Shown in pieces: positions 33,867-43,548 of a stretch of DNA of 64,000 nt; within the stretch, counting starts at the first letter, position 1, and each line of letters opens with the position of its first letter. The position numbers and the translations under genes are program-made. The DNA lies in assembly GCF_001758785.1 (NCBI RefSeq), contig NZ_LROM01000097.1, positions 1-64,000 on the forward strand, written 5' to 3'. The stretch is from Duganella phyllosphaerae (GTDB lineage Bacteria; Pseudomonadota; Gammaproteobacteria; Burkholderiales; Burkholderiaceae_D). The notes beneath the pieces were generated by a model. It did not search any database, was not told the DNA's origin, and saw nothing but the letters and a program-made list of their open reading frames with translations.

Positions 33867-35441
33867 TTAACGCGGCAGCAGGTGGGTCAGATGCGGCCAG
33901 AACTCGTAGGACACCAGCGCCAGCACCACCAGGGTGATGGTCCAGGTCGCCCCGCTCAGGAAGCGATTGGTTTTTTGCTGTTCGTGAATCAGGACCTTGA
34001 GCAACTCGGTGTTGTCGTTGGGACGCTCACCCTGCTGCTCCAGCGCCCGGTGCAGCAAACGCGGCAATTGCGGGAAGATCTGGGCGTAACGCGGCGCCTC
34101 GGCCTTGAGCTTCTGGTACAGGCCTTGCCAGCCCACCTGCTCGGCCATCCAGTTTTCCAGGTACGGCTTGGCGGTTTTCCACAGGTCGAGGTCGGGGTCG
34201 AGCTGGCGGCCCAGGCCTTCGATATTGAGCAGCGTCTTTTGCAGCAGCACCAGTTGCGGCTGCACTTCGACGTTGAAGCGGCGCGAGGTCTGGAACAGGC
34301 GCAGCAGGATCTGGCCGAACGAGATATCTTTCAACGGCCGATCAAAAATCGGCTCGCAGCAGGCGCGCACGGCTGATTCGAGCTCGTCAACGCGGGTTTC
34401 TTTCGGCGCCCAGCCCGATTCGATATGGGCTTCGGCCACGCGCTTGTAGTCGCGGCGGAAGAAGGCCAGGAAGTTTTGCGACAGGTAGTCCTTGTCGTAG
34501 TCGGTCAGCGTGCCGACGATGCCGAAGTCGAGCGCGATATAGCGGCCGAAGGTTTCTGGCTCGATCGAGACCAGGATGTTACCGGGGTGCATATCGGCAT
34601 GGAAAAAGCCGTCGCGAAAGACCTGGGTGAAGAAAATCTCCACGCCGTCGCTCGACAGTTTTTTCAGGTCCACGCCGGCCGCTGCCAGGCGGTCGATCTG
34701 CGAGACCGGGATGCCGTGCATGCGCTCCATCACGATCACGTTGCTCGAGCAATAGTCCCAGTGCATTTCCGGCACCAGCAGCAAATTGGAATCGGCAAAG
34801 TTGCGGCGCAGCTGGCTGGCGTTGGCGGCCTCGCGCATCAGGTCCAGCTCGTCATGCAGGTACTTGTCGAACTCGGCCACCACCTCCTTGGGTTTGAGGC
34901 GCTTGCTGTCGGCCCACAGGCGGCTGGCCAGGTCGGCGGCAATCTGCATCAGCGCCACGTCCTCGTCGATGGTTTTCTTCATGCCCGGACGCAGCACTTT
35001 GACGGCCACCTGCTTGCCGTCCTTGAGCGTGGCAAAGTGCACCTGGGCGATCGAGGCCGAGGCCACCGGCGTACGCTCGAACGAGGCGAACAGCTGGTCC
35101 GGGTGGGCGCCGAGCGACTTGTGGATTTGCGCAATGGCGATGTCGGAGTCGAACGGCGGCACCCGGTCCTGCAAGCGCGCCAGTTCCACCGCGATATCGG
35201 GGGGAATCAGGTCGCTGCGGGTGGAGAGCACCTGGCCGAACTTGATAAAGATCGGCCCCAGGTCTTCCAGCGCCAGGCGCAGGCGCACGCCGCGCGGGGA
35301 CGACAGGTCGCGCCAGAAAATCACGGTGTCGATGAAGCGCGCCGTGCGCGGCACCTTGAAGCCGGAAATCGCTATTTCGTCGAGGCCGTACTTGATCGCC
35401 ACCCGAATGATCTTCATGAAGCGGAGTAATTTCAAAATCAT
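33867..35441 (-). CDS. ubiB: Ubiquinone biosynthesis ATPase/kinase-like protein UbiB
   Basis: This 524-residue protein has the ADCK/UbiB signature: [16 protein letters not shown] (KxGQ motif), the Ala-rich loop [19 protein letters not shown], and ADMHPGNI with an FGIVG metal loop. Two C-terminal transmembrane helices are typical; one is clear near 499-515. It supports ubiquinone synthesis at the inner membrane, probably by an ATPase activity on lipid intermediates. It overlaps ubiJ by four bases. Confidence 0.94.
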   Translation of the reverse strand: MILKLLRFMKIIRVAIKYGLDEIAISGFKVPRTARFIDTVIFWRDLSSPRGVRLRLALEDLGPIFIKFGQVLSTRSDLIPPDIAVELARLQDRVPPFDSDIAIAQIHKSLGAHPDQLFASFERTPVASASIAQVHFATLKDGKQVAVKVLRPGMKKTIDEDVALMQIAADLASRLWADSKRLKPKEVVAEFDKYLHDELDLMREAANASQLRRNFADSNLLLVPEMHWDYCSSNVIVMERMHGIPVSQIDRLAAAGVDLKKLSSDGVEIFFTQVFRDGFFHADMHPGNILVSIEPETFGRYIALDFGIVGTLTDYDKDYLSQNFLAFFRRDYKRVAEAHIESGWAPKETRVDELESAVRACCEPIFDRPLKDISFGQILLRLFQTSRRFNVEVQPQLVLLQKTLLNIEGLGRQLDPDLDLWKTAKPYLENWMAEQVGWQGLYQKLKAEAPRYAQIFPQLPRLLHRALEQQGERPNDNTELLKVLIHEQQKTNRFLSGATWTITLVVLALVSYEFWPHLTHLLPR

Positions 35442-36049
35442 TGGATTCCCAGTTTCTGTTCCAGTTTGGCCAGGCGCTTGGCAGCGCGCTCGACGTCGTC
35501 GCGCAGGCGCGTCACGTCGGCCGATAATTCTTCCACCGCGTGCGGACGCACCAGCAGTTGTTTTTCGTCGAGCAGGTACTCGGCGACGTTTTCAGCGATT
35601 TTCTGGTGGCCGGCCTTGACTGCACCGAGCGCAGCGCGCGCGCCCGACACCATGCGGTTGGCCGCCAGAGGCCCCACCACCTTCTCCAGGTCCACCTCGG
35701 CCTCCCAGCGCAGCGACTGGCTCAGGCTCGACAAAGCATTGGCGAACTCGGCATCGCCCTCGATGCGCACGTAGGAAAATGCCCGCTCGCGGTCCTGCAC
35801 GATCAGCGGCAAGTCGGTGGGTTTGACGCGGATGGTGACGCTGGCCACTGCTTCGGCCGGGGCCGCTTCGAGCAGGCCGTCGACGGTCACGCGCAGGCGC
35901 AGGCTTGCCACGCCGGCGTCGATGGCAGCCACCTTGCCGGCATGGCGCTGCAATTCGCGGCGCGCCCACGGCTCTTGCGCCAGCAGGTGATTGATCACGG
36001 CGCTGGCAGGCGCGGCGGCGGAAAGAACACTGGGATTGGGGATCGTCAT
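35438..36049 (-). CDS. ubiJ: Ubiquinone biosynthesis accessory factor UbiJ (SCP2 domain)
   Basis: This protein of about 203 residues has an N-terminal SCP2-like lipid-binding domain ([29 protein letters not shown], then [20 protein letters not shown]) and a C-terminal helix with heptad pattern ([29 protein letters not shown]), typical of UbiJ. With UbiK it organises the soluble Ubi complex. The start at 36049 (MTIPNPS) leaves the upstream terminator outside the gene. It is coupled to ubiB. Confidence 0.87.
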   Translation of the reverse strand: MTIPNPSVLSAAAPASAVINHLLAQEPWARRELQRHAGKVAAIDAGVASLRLRVTVDGLLEAAPAEAVASVTIRVKPTDLPLIVQDRERAFSYVRIEGDAEFANALSSLSQSLRWEAEVDLEKVVGPLAANRMVSGARAALGAVKAGHQKIAENVAEYLLDEKQLLVRPHAVEELSADVTRLRDDVERAAKRLAKLEQKLGIQ

Positions 36050-36075
36050 TCGGTACGCTATCAAAACAGGGCCAC

Positions 36076-36105
36076 AAAACAAAACCGCCCATGAGCGGGC
36101 GGTTT
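36076..36105 (-). terminator. Rho-independent terminator after the Tim44-like gene
   Basis: AAACCGCCC (36082-36090) and GGGCGGTTT (36097-36105) form a 9-bp stem around ATGAGC. A minus-strand TGTTTTG tract follows. It separates the Tim44-like gene from ubiJ, so ubiJ-ubiB needs its own promoter or read-through. Confidence 0.85.
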
Positions 36106-36136
36106 CGATCTTACCATTTCGTGGGAAAAACCACTG

Positions 36137-37150
36137 TCAGGCTAGCTGTTGAATGCCAGCCAGCAGCCAACCGGCCGAACCGGACACTGGTTTGCTCAGG
36201 TTCCACACTTCGTTCAGTGGCTCGGCCAGTGCATCGCGGGCCGGTTTGACCATGCCCGTGAAGCGCACGCTGGCCAGGTAATCTGTGGCAGTGGTTTCGA
36301 TGCCCAGCAGTTCGGCATCGATGCTGACCACTTCGGTGTAGTCGGCCTGGGTGCGCTCGGACAGCTGCAAGCTCATCTCGGCAAACACTTCCGGGGTGGT
36401 GAATTCGCGAATATCGGCGGTATCACCCTTGTCCCACGCGGCCTGCAGGCGAATGAAGTTGCCTTTTGCCACACGCAGGAACGACGCTTCGTCGAAGTCG
36501 GCCGGCACGCCCCATTTTTGATGGGCAGGCACGGCAGCCGGCTGGTACTGGTAGTTCTGGCCGGACTGCAGACCCGAACCGATTTCCGGCGTGGCGTTGT
36601 TGGTGTTGTTGCTATTGCCGGTATTGAATTGCGCAGGCTGCTGGGCTGGCGTGAACGGCTTGACGTTGTCGTTGTAGCTATTGTTGCCACCATTGCCACC
36701 ATTGCCACCGAAGCCGCCGTTGCCGCCAAAGGCCGCAGGCGCCGGTTGCGGCTGCGATTTACGGCGGATCATGCGCACGATGAAGAATACCGCGCCAGCC
36801 AGCAGCGCCAGCATCAGGATGGTGCCGATGGCGCTACCCAACGCACCGCTCAAACCAAGGTGCGAGAACAGTGCGCCCAGGCCCAGGCCCAGCAAGGCGC
36901 CGCCCAGGATACCTTTCCAGGGGCTGGCCGGTTTTGGCGGCGTGGCCGCGTTGGGCGTGGCGGCAGGCGCCTGGCGCTGCGCGCCTTGCGGAGCCTGCTG
37001 CGGCGCGGCGGCCGGCGGCATGCGCTGGACGTTTTGCGACTGGCGGCCAATCGAACGGCCACCGCCGGCAGGACGGGCGATGGCTTCGGACACCATCGAG
37101 AAGACGGAGACAGCCAGCACAGCGGTCATCAGGAATTTTTTAACAGTCAT
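36137..37150 (-). CDS. Tim44-like domain protein, membrane-anchored
   Basis: This 337-residue protein has a signal sequence (MTVKKFLMTAVLAVSVFSMV), a Pro/Ala/Gln-rich linker and two hydrophobic segments (GILGGALLGLGLGALFSHLGL and IGTILMLALLAGAVFFIVRMI). A Gly/Asn-rich stretch (about 143-165) precedes the C-terminal Tim44-like domain (about 215-337; FDEASFLRVAKGNFIRLQAAWDKGD). Bacterial members are predicted inner-membrane proteins of unknown function. It lies between ubiE and ubiJ on the same strand, an arrangement common in this order. Confidence 0.85.
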   Translation of the reverse strand: MTVKKFLMTAVLAVSVFSMVSEAIARPAGGGRSIGRQSQNVQRMPPAAAPQQAPQGAQRQAPAATPNAATPPKPASPWKGILGGALLGLGLGALFSHLGLSGALGSAIGTILMLALLAGAVFFIVRMIRRKSQPQPAPAAFGGNGGFGGNGGNGGNNSYNDNVKPFTPAQQPAQFNTGNSNNTNNATPEIGSGLQSGQNYQYQPAAVPAHQKWGVPADFDEASFLRVAKGNFIRLQAAWDKGDTADIREFTTPEVFAEMSLQLSERTQADYTEVVSIDAELLGIETTATDYLASVRFTGMVKPARDALAEPLNEVWNLSKPVSGSAGWLLAGIQQLA

Positions 37151-37283
37151 GGTCTCTACCCTACAAAGTCATTGCTCGTTGCGGGGACCCGGAGCCTGTT
37201 GTTGTACGCAGTCGATTGGAATGCGGCCGGTCCGGTGTCCTTCGAGCCGTCAGCTTACCCGCAATGGGGCCGGACAGGCTTAG

Positions 37284-38018
37284 TTACAGCTTAATGCCGG
37301 TGTGCAATGCCGCCACACCTGCCGTCAGGTTGTAATACTTGACGCTTTCCAGTCCGGCCGTCTCCATCATGGTTTTCAGCGTTTCCTGGTCGGGATGCAT
37401 GCGGATCGATTCGGCCAGGTAGCGATAGCTTTCGGCATCGCCAGCGATCTTCTGGCCCATCCACGGCAGCACCTTGAACGAATACAGATCGTACGGCTTT
37501 TGCAGCGGCTCGATCACTTTCGAGAACTCCAGCACCAGCAACTTGCCGCCCGGCTTGAGCACGCGGCGCATTTCCGCCAGGGCCTGGTCCTTGTGGGTCA
37601 TGTTGCGCAGGCCGAAGGCCACGCTCACGCGGTCGAAATAATTGTCGGGGAACGGCAGCTTCTCGGCATCGCACAGCAAGGTGGGTGTCATCAGGCCGCG
37701 ATTCAAGAGGCGATCGCGCCCCACGCGCAACATCGATTCGTTGATGTCGGTGAGCCAGACTTCGCCAGTCGGGCCGGCCTGCTTGGCAAACGCCTTGGCC
37801 AGGTCGCCCGTGCCACCGGCGATGTCGAGGCACTTGAAGCCCGGACGCACGCCGGCGTTGGCGATGGTGAAAATTTTCCAGATGCGGTGCAGGCCACCGG
37901 ACATGACGTCGTTCATGATGTCGTACTTGGCGGCGACAGAATGGAAAACCTTGGCGACTTCGCGGACTTTGTCGTCTTCCGCGACGGTTTTGTAACCGAA
38001 ATGAGTGGTATTGGTCAT
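37284..38018 (-). CDS. ubiE: Demethylmenaquinone/2-methoxy-6-polyprenylbenzoquinol C-methyltransferase
   Basis: This 244-residue protein shows the UbiE signatures [20 protein letters not shown]-binding [26 protein letters not shown] and EFSK with a C-terminal [17 protein letters not shown]. It C-methylates the ubiquinone (and menaquinone) ring. It heads a minus-strand ubi region with tim44, ubiJ and ubiB. Confidence 0.95.
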   Translation of the reverse strand: MTNTTHFGYKTVAEDDKVREVAKVFHSVAAKYDIMNDVMSGGLHRIWKIFTIANAGVRPGFKCLDIAGGTGDLAKAFAKQAGPTGEVWLTDINESMLRVGRDRLLNRGLMTPTLLCDAEKLPFPDNYFDRVSVAFGLRNMTHKDQALAEMRRVLKPGGKLLVLEFSKVIEPLQKPYDLYSFKVLPWMGQKIAGDAESYRYLAESIRMHPDQETLKTMMETAGLESVKYYNLTAGVAALHTGIKL

Positions 38019-38133
38019 GGTGGCAGGCCTGTTAGTTTGGCTGCATTATACAAGGTAGGGAAACTTGTGAGCGCAGGGGAAACGTGGCAAACTTGGCAAT
38101 CCCACCTGACCGGATGCTCCCGGATACATCGAC

Positions 38134-38511
38134 ATGAAAACAGTGATTGCCGCCCTCCTGCTGTGCGCATCGGGCGCCGCGTTTGCCAACTCCGCCTGCG
38201 ACAAGCCGAAAAGCGATTTCGACGGGCTGTATTGCCTCAACAAGGTCTACCAGGAAGCGGACAGGGAACTCAATACCAACTACCAGGCATTAAGCCCCAA
38301 GCTCGATGCCGAGGGCAAGAAGGCGTTGAAAAGCGGCCAACTGGCCTGGATCCAGGACCGCAACGACAACTGCTCGCGCCGCGAGGCCCGGGGCTTCTTC
38401 GTCAACCTCCAGTGCGCCACCGACACCACCATCAAGCGCTCGCAGTTTTTGCAGGACCGGGTACGTGAATGCAATAGCTCCGGGTGCCAGAACAGCAAGT
38501 TGAAAGAATAG
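38134..38511 (+). CDS. LprI-like secreted protein (DUF1311)
   Basis: This 125-residue protein has a signal peptide (MKTVIAALLLCASGAAFANS) and six cysteines in the mature part. It carries the LprI/DUF1311 pattern: YCLNKVYQEADRELNTNYQAL, then LKSGQLAWIQDRNDNC. Relatives include the mycobacterial lysozyme inhibitor LprI; here periplasmic localisation is expected and inhibitor activity is not proved. It ends directly against the convergent hydrolase gene. Confidence 0.82.
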   Translation: MKTVIAALLLCASGAAFANSACDKPKSDFDGLYCLNKVYQEADRELNTNYQALSPKLDAEGKKALKSGQLAWIQDRNDNCSRREARGFFVNLQCATDTTIKRSQFLQDRVRECNSSGCQNSKLKE

Positions 38512-39801
38512 TCACCGCGCCGGCAGATGCCGCCACTCCAGCCCCAGCGCGGCGCGCTTGGGGAAGCCTTTCCACAGGCCGGGGTCGGGCTTGATGGTGC
38601 CGTCGGCGGCCAGTGGCGGCAGCTCCAGGTACGCTTGCAGCGGCTGCTGCTTGAGCTGGATACCGAGGAACGCTGTGACGAAGTGCTGGTTGATGTTGTT
38701 GATGCGGCGGCTGTCCCACACCGGCTCGGAGTACGACTGGAAGTCGTCGGCGTTGCTCCACATGGCCGGCGACGGCGGGTTCGGCGCACTGTTATGGCGC
38801 CCGCCCACGTACGTCAGCAGGTAGCGGTCGGCGTTCACTGCACCTTCGAACAGGCGCTGTACCCCGTCCTTGTAACCGGCCACGTCATCCTGGTCGCCGC
38901 TGATGAACAGCACCGGCGTGCGCACGCCGGCCAGGCCGTCGGCATCCCATATCTTGTGCGCGCCGCCCCATGGCGCGAACGCCACCACCGCCTTGATACG
39001 GCCGTCACGTTGCTGGGCATACTCGGCGTTACCCTGCTGGTTGACAGCCAGCTTGCCGCCCGGGACAAAGGCCACGGCGGCCGCGCTCACGCCTGCGCCC
39101 ACCGTGTTCAATGCGCCGTACCCGCCCATCGAGTAACCGACCAGCGCGCTACGGTCCACATCGACCAGTCCGGCCAGGAAGTTGCCGCTGCCCGGCTTCG
39201 CCCACGCTGCCACGGTATCGAGCACGAACAGGTCGTCGAGCCGGCGGTTGAGCAAGGTGCTGGCAAAGCCGGCCTTGTCGGCGCGCGTGGATTCGGGATG
39301 GTCGATGGCGACCACCACGTAGCCCTTGGAGGCCAGGTTCTCGGTCAGGTAGCTCATTTGCAGTCGCGAGCCAGGGTAACCGTGGGAGACGATGACCAGC
39401 GGGTAGCGGACGTTAGGTGCAGCAGCGGCTGGCGCAGCATCGCGCACCGCGCGGCCGTTGAACTGGAACGGCGTGTTCGGCCGCTTGGGATCGTTGGGGC
39501 CGGAGCCCAGGACATCGGTATAAACGGTATGTTCGATCTGGCCGTTGGCCAGCGCGGCCGGGTACCAGACTTCGAGCGTGAGCTTGCGCGTGGTGCGCGG
39601 GTTCGGCGCCTGTTCGGTCACGCGCAGCACGTCGAGCTGGTCGCGGTGCTCGGCCACCAGCGTACGCACGCCCACCTTGGCCGGACCGCGCGCGGCCAGT
39701 TCCGGTGCATCCGGCCGCGCGTCGCCGAAATATTCCTGGGCGCTGGCCGCGTTCATCATCAATACCAGCGCTACCGCCACTAACCTGCTCACTGCATTCA
39801 T
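38512..39801 (-). CDS. Secreted alpha/beta hydrolase (dienelactone hydrolase/PAF-acetylhydrolase-like)
   Basis: This 429-residue protein has a signal peptide (MNAVSRLVAVALVLMMNAASA). Hydrolase motifs are VIVSHGYPGSRLQMSYLTENLASKGYVVVAIDHPES, the nucleophile elbow GYSMGGYGA, an acid site near FISGDQDDVAGY and the catalytic His in GGRHNSAPN. The architecture resembles bacterial platelet-activating-factor acetylhydrolase-like esterases. The substrate is unknown. It is separated by two bases from the upstream flavin monooxygenase gene, so the two may share a transcript. Confidence 0.82.
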   Translation of the reverse strand: MNAVSRLVAVALVLMMNAASAQEYFGDARPDAPELAARGPAKVGVRTLVAEHRDQLDVLRVTEQAPNPRTTRKLTLEVWYPAALANGQIEHTVYTDVLGSGPNDPKRPNTPFQFNGRAVRDAAPAAAAPNVRYPLVIVSHGYPGSRLQMSYLTENLASKGYVVVAIDHPESTRADKAGFASTLLNRRLDDLFVLDTVAAWAKPGSGNFLAGLVDVDRSALVGYSMGGYGALNTVGAGVSAAAVAFVPGGKLAVNQQGNAEYAQQRDGRIKAVVAFAPWGGAHKIWDADGLAGVRTPVLFISGDQDDVAGYKDGVQRLFEGAVNADRYLLTYVGGRHNSAPNPPSPAMWSNADDFQSYSEPVWDSRRINNINQHFVTAFLGIQLKQQPLQAYLELPPLAADGTIKPDPGLWKGFPKRAALGLEWRHLPAR

Positions 39802-39803
39802 CG

Positions 39804-41078
39804 CTACTCCTGTAATCCCAAGTGTTCGCGCAAGGTGGTGCCCGTGTACGCGGTGCGGAACAAGCCGCGCCGCTGCAACTCGGGCACTACCAGCGCCAGA
39901 AAATCGTCAAGGCCGTCCGGCAGCGCCGGCGCCATGAAGTTGAAACCGTCGGCCGCCCCGCCCTCGAACCAGGCCTGCATCTGGTCGGCCACCGTCTGCG
40001 CGGTGCCGATCACGGTAAAGTGGCCGCGCCCGCCGGCGATGCGCGCGTACAGCTGGCGAATCGACAGGTTTTCGCCCTGCGCCAGGTTGGTCAGCAACTG
40101 CTGGCGGCTGCGCTGGCCGTCCTCGGTTTGCGGCAGCTCGGGCAGCGGGCCGTCGAGCGGATAGCCGGACAGGTCGAAGTTGCCGATCATGCGCCCCAGC
40201 AGCGCCAGCCCTGCCTTCGGCTCGATCAGGCATTGCAGCATGCCAAACTTGTCGTCCGCCTCCGCTTGCGATGCGCCCACCACGGCAAACAGGCCGGGCA
40301 TGATCTTGAGCGATTCCGGATGGCGGCCCTTGTCCGCCACGCGGCGCTTGATGTCGCGGTAAAAATCCTGCGCGCCGGCCAGCGTGGGCTGGGCCGTGAA
40401 CACCACTTCGGCGGTCGCTGCCGCCAGGTCCCGGCCCGCTTCCGAACCACCGGCCTGCACCACCACCGGCCGGCCTTGCGGGCTGCGCGTCACATTCAGG
40501 GGGCCGGCCACCGCGAAGTGTGCGCCGCGATGATCGAGCTTGCGGATGCGGGCAGGATCGGCCAGCACGCCGCCCGCCTTGTCGTTGACCAGCGCGCCAT
40601 CCTGCCAACTATCCCACAGTCCTGTGACAACCTGATGAAATTCGCGGGCGCGCGCATAGCGCTCGGCGTGGCCCACGTGCTGGTCGCGGCCGAAGTTGGC
40701 CGCTTCGGCTGCATTGTCGGACGTGACCAGGTTCCAACCTGCCCGGCCGTCCGACAACTGGTCGAGCGACGCAAACTGGCGCGCCACCGTGTACGGCTCG
40801 TTGTAGGTCGTGGTGGCGGTGCCGATCAGGCCTATCTTCTCGGTCGATGCGGCCAGTGCGGAAAGCAGGGTCAATGGTTCGAGCGACGGGATGTTGCCGG
40901 TCAGCGCCAGGCTGTCGGCAAAGAATACGGCGTCGAGGCAAGCCGCTTCCGCACTGCGCACCTGCTGGCGGAATACCTTGAACGGATTGGTTGCCAGGTC
41001 GGTCTGCGGGTGGCGCCATGCGGCCACGTGGTGGCCGTGGCGCATCATGAAGGCGGCGATGCTCAGTTGTCGGCTCAT
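39804..41078 (-). CDS. FMN-dependent LLM-class monooxygenase (NtaA/SnaA/DszA type)
   Basis: This 424-residue luciferase-like protein has RHGHHVAAWRHPQTD, VFFADSLAL, LDQLSDGRAGWNLVTSDN and a substrate-loop NVTRSPQGRPVVVQAGGSEAGRDLAA, typical of the nitrilotriacetate/dibenzothiophene-sulfone/alkane monooxygenase group that uses FMNH2 from a separate reductase. ATG 41078 lies two bases after the TonB receptor stop, with AAGGAG eight bases before it. The pairing with a TonB receptor and a nearby SsuA-like protein points to oxidative cleavage of an organosulfur or related compound. Confidence 0.85.
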   Translation of the reverse strand: MSRQLSIAAFMMRHGHHVAAWRHPQTDLATNPFKVFRQQVRSAEAACLDAVFFADSLALTGNIPSLEPLTLLSALAASTEKIGLIGTATTTYNEPYTVARQFASLDQLSDGRAGWNLVTSDNAAEAANFGRDQHVGHAERYARAREFHQVVTGLWDSWQDGALVNDKAGGVLADPARIRKLDHRGAHFAVAGPLNVTRSPQGRPVVVQAGGSEAGRDLAAATAEVVFTAQPTLAGAQDFYRDIKRRVADKGRHPESLKIMPGLFAVVGASQAEADDKFGMLQCLIEPKAGLALLGRMIGNFDLSGYPLDGPLPELPQTEDGQRSRQQLLTNLAQGENLSIRQLYARIAGGRGHFTVIGTAQTVADQMQAWFEGGAADGFNFMAPALPDGLDDFLALVVPELQRRGLFRTAYTGTTLREHLGLQE

Positions 41079-41080
41079 GC

Positions 41081-43318
41081 TCAGAACTCCTTGCGGGCGG
41101 TCAGGCCAACATAGCGTTCGTCGTCGCGCGGCACCGTGCGGGTGACGTAACCGGTGGACGTGACCAGGTTGGTCGCGTACGACTTGTTGGCCAGGTTCTT
41201 GCCCACCAGCGCGATACGCCAACCACCCACCGGCGACGACAGCGCAATGCTGGCGTTGACGATGCCGTAGGCGCCCTGGATCGCATCCGGCGACTGGAAC
41301 AGGTCGAACTGGGTTTTCGACTGGTACGCGTAATCGGCCGAGAAGTCGGCGATCAGGCCGTTTTGCAGCGTGAGCGCGTAATTGGCGCGGGTGAACGCCT
41401 TCCACTTCGGCGAGAACGGCAGCGGCTGGCCATTGAGGTTGCACGAGGCGGTAGCCGCCGGCGGGCAGTTGAAGTTGTCGATCTTCGCATCGGTGTAGGC
41501 CAGCGCGCCGGAGAGCGTGAATTGGCGCGTGGGCCGGGCGCTGACGTCGAGCTCCACGCCACGGGTGGACACCTTGCCGGCGTTGATCAGGCGCGTGATC
41601 ACGGTGCCGCCCACGGTGTCGTAAAAGTTGGCCTGGTAGTTGTCGTAGCTGGTGTGGAACACGGCCAGGTTGGCGGTCAGGCGGCGGTCGAAGGCGCTGG
41701 TTTTCAGTCCCAGCTCGAACGAGTCGGACGTCTCCGGTTTCAGCGCCAGCGTGTCGCGCGCCAGCATGTTGAAGAAAACGTTGTAGGCCGGGCCCTTGTA
41801 GCCGCGCGAGTAGGTGGCGTAGGTGTTGACGCTGGATGACACGTCGTATTGCAGGCCCAGGCGGCCCGAGTAGCCGTCCTCACTGGTCGAGCCGCTGTTT
41901 TGCACGGCCGGTTGCACGCCGGGGAAGGCGGCGGTGGAGGTCGAGGTGCGTACGTGGTCGTAGGACAGTTCATCTTTCGTCCAGCGGGCGCCGGCAATCG
42001 CGCGCCAGTCGGCAGCAAAATTGATCGTGCTTTCGCCGAACAGCGAATAGCTGTCGTTTTTCACGCCGTAGTCGGCGCGACCAGCATTGAACAAGTTGGT
42101 GGTGACCAGGCGCTGGTACGTCTCGCGGTCCTTGCCGTGCAGGTAGTACGCGCCCACCACGTAATCGAAAAACCTGTCCTTGGGTGACGCCAGCCGCACT
42201 TCCTGCGAGACCTGGCGAAAGTCCACGGTGCCGATATCGCGCGTGGCCGGGTACGCTGCCGTGATGCGCCCGGTTTCTGCGGCATTGCCGATGGCCGAGG
42301 TGCTGGTGTACTGGCCGTTGTCCCAGTCGCGCACCGCCGTGATCGACGTGAGCGTGTGGCCGCCCAGGCGCCAGTCCACCTGTGCCGACAGGCCCTTGTT
42401 GGTGTCGCGGATGTCGCTCGGGATGTCGGTGACCACCTGGCGGTTTTCGGCGCTGGCCACCACCGGCGCGATCGCCGCCGAAAATGGTGCGCTGGTCGAT
42501 TTGTAGGCGGTCAGGCTGGGCGAGGCATTCGAGCGCAGGTAGTCGGCGATCAGCGTGATGTCGACCTCCTTGTTCGGCGTGATATCGACGCGGGCGCGGG
42601 CGCCCTTGCGGTCATACCCGTTGAGGTTGCCACTGAGCTTGCCGCCGGCATGGATGTTATCGACGTTGCCGTCGTAGTCGGCATACAGCGCGGTGAGCGA
42701 GCCGCGCACCACGCCCGGCGCGATCGCGCCCGAGACGCCGGCACGTACGCGCTTCTCGTTGCCCTCGTACCAGGACGCATCGACATAGCCGCTGGCCTGC
42801 TCGCCCGGCTTGCGGCCGATCACGTTCACTACGCCCGACGATGCATTCTTGCCGAACAAGGTGCCTTGCGGCCCGCGCAGGATTTCGATGCGGTCGATAT
42901 CGAGCAGGTCGAGCGTGGCCTGGCCGGGGCGCGCAAACACCACGCCATCGACCACGGTGGAGACAGTCGGTTCCACGCCGGGCGACGTCGAGATGGTACC
43001 GATACCGCGTACGAAAATGGTGGAGTCCTTGTTGCCGCCCTGCTGGCGGAAGGTGGCGCTCGGCACTTCCTGGATGATGGTGTCGATGCTGTTACGGTTG
43101 GCCTGCGCCAGCTGCTCGCCGTCGATCACGGACACTGCCACCGGCACCGATTGCAGCGAGGCGCTGCGGCGCGTGGCGCTCACCGTCACCGACGGAATCG
43201 AGGCGGTATCGCTGCGGTCCGCAATCGGCGCCGCGTCTTCCGCATCGTTTGCCCATGCACTGCCGACCAGCAGAGCGCCCGTCGCCAGTACGCCGATTTT
43301 TTTCGTCTTGCTCTTCAT
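41081..43318 (-). CDS. TonB-dependent receptor (iron-complex/organosulfur type)
   Basis: This 745-residue protein has a signal peptide (MKSKTKKIGVLATGALLVGSAWA), a TonB-box-like SVTVSATRRS and a plug domain with VPVAVSVIDGEQL, IEILRGPQGTLFGKNASSGVVNVI. A 22-strand barrel ends GLTARKEF. It is followed immediately by the monooxygenase gene, so the imported compound is probably that enzyme's substrate. AGGG precedes ATG 43318; in-frame residues further upstream lack a signal peptide. Confidence 0.9.
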   Translation of the reverse strand: MKSKTKKIGVLATGALLVGSAWANDAEDAAPIADRSDTASIPSVTVSATRRSASLQSVPVAVSVIDGEQLAQANRNSIDTIIQEVPSATFRQQGGNKDSTIFVRGIGTISTSPGVEPTVSTVVDGVVFARPGQATLDLLDIDRIEILRGPQGTLFGKNASSGVVNVIGRKPGEQASGYVDASWYEGNEKRVRAGVSGAIAPGVVRGSLTALYADYDGNVDNIHAGGKLSGNLNGYDRKGARARVDITPNKEVDITLIADYLRSNASPSLTAYKSTSAPFSAAIAPVVASAENRQVVTDIPSDIRDTNKGLSAQVDWRLGGHTLTSITAVRDWDNGQYTSTSAIGNAAETGRITAAYPATRDIGTVDFRQVSQEVRLASPKDRFFDYVVGAYYLHGKDRETYQRLVTTNLFNAGRADYGVKNDSYSLFGESTINFAADWRAIAGARWTKDELSYDHVRTSTSTAAFPGVQPAVQNSGSTSEDGYSGRLGLQYDVSSSVNTYATYSRGYKGPAYNVFFNMLARDTLALKPETSDSFELGLKTSAFDRRLTANLAVFHTSYDNYQANFYDTVGGTVITRLINAGKVSTRGVELDVSARPTRQFTLSGALAYTDAKIDNFNCPPAATASCNLNGQPLPFSPKWKAFTRANYALTLQNGLIADFSADYAYQSKTQFDLFQSPDAIQGAYGIVNASIALSSPVGGWRIALVGKNLANKSYATNLVTSTGYVTRTVPRDDERYVGLTARKEF

Positions 43319-43356
43319 TGCTCTGCCCTTGATTGAGAAGCGCGCCTTGCGCCATA

Positions 43357-43384
43357 TGCATAAATTCGTTTTGGATCGGTGCAA
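43357..43384 (-). promoter_or_regulatory. Candidate promoter of the TonB receptor-monooxygenase operon
   Basis: On the minus strand, TTGCAC (43384-43379) and TATGCA (43362-43357) are 16 bp apart, about 40 bases before the receptor start. The region is AT-rich relative to its surroundings. No CysB or Cbl box could be assigned with confidence. Confidence 0.35.
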
Positions 43385-43548
43385 AACCAACTTAGCCAGG
43401 CAGCTGCCGTTTGCTACACTGCGATGACACCGATACCTTTTTTAGTGTCGAGGCGTGCAGTTTTGAAGTCAAAGAATTAAAAAAATCATCGTTATGTCTT
43501 TTTTGGACTATGCGTGCTGGCCTGTGAATTGATAGCGCGCGCGAGCGC

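Noticed and set aside
39804..41444. A 546-codon version of the LLM monooxygenase
   Set aside because: The extra 122 residues overlap the TonB receptor's barrel end and are not conserved-looking. The ATG at 41078 has AAGGAG at the right distance.
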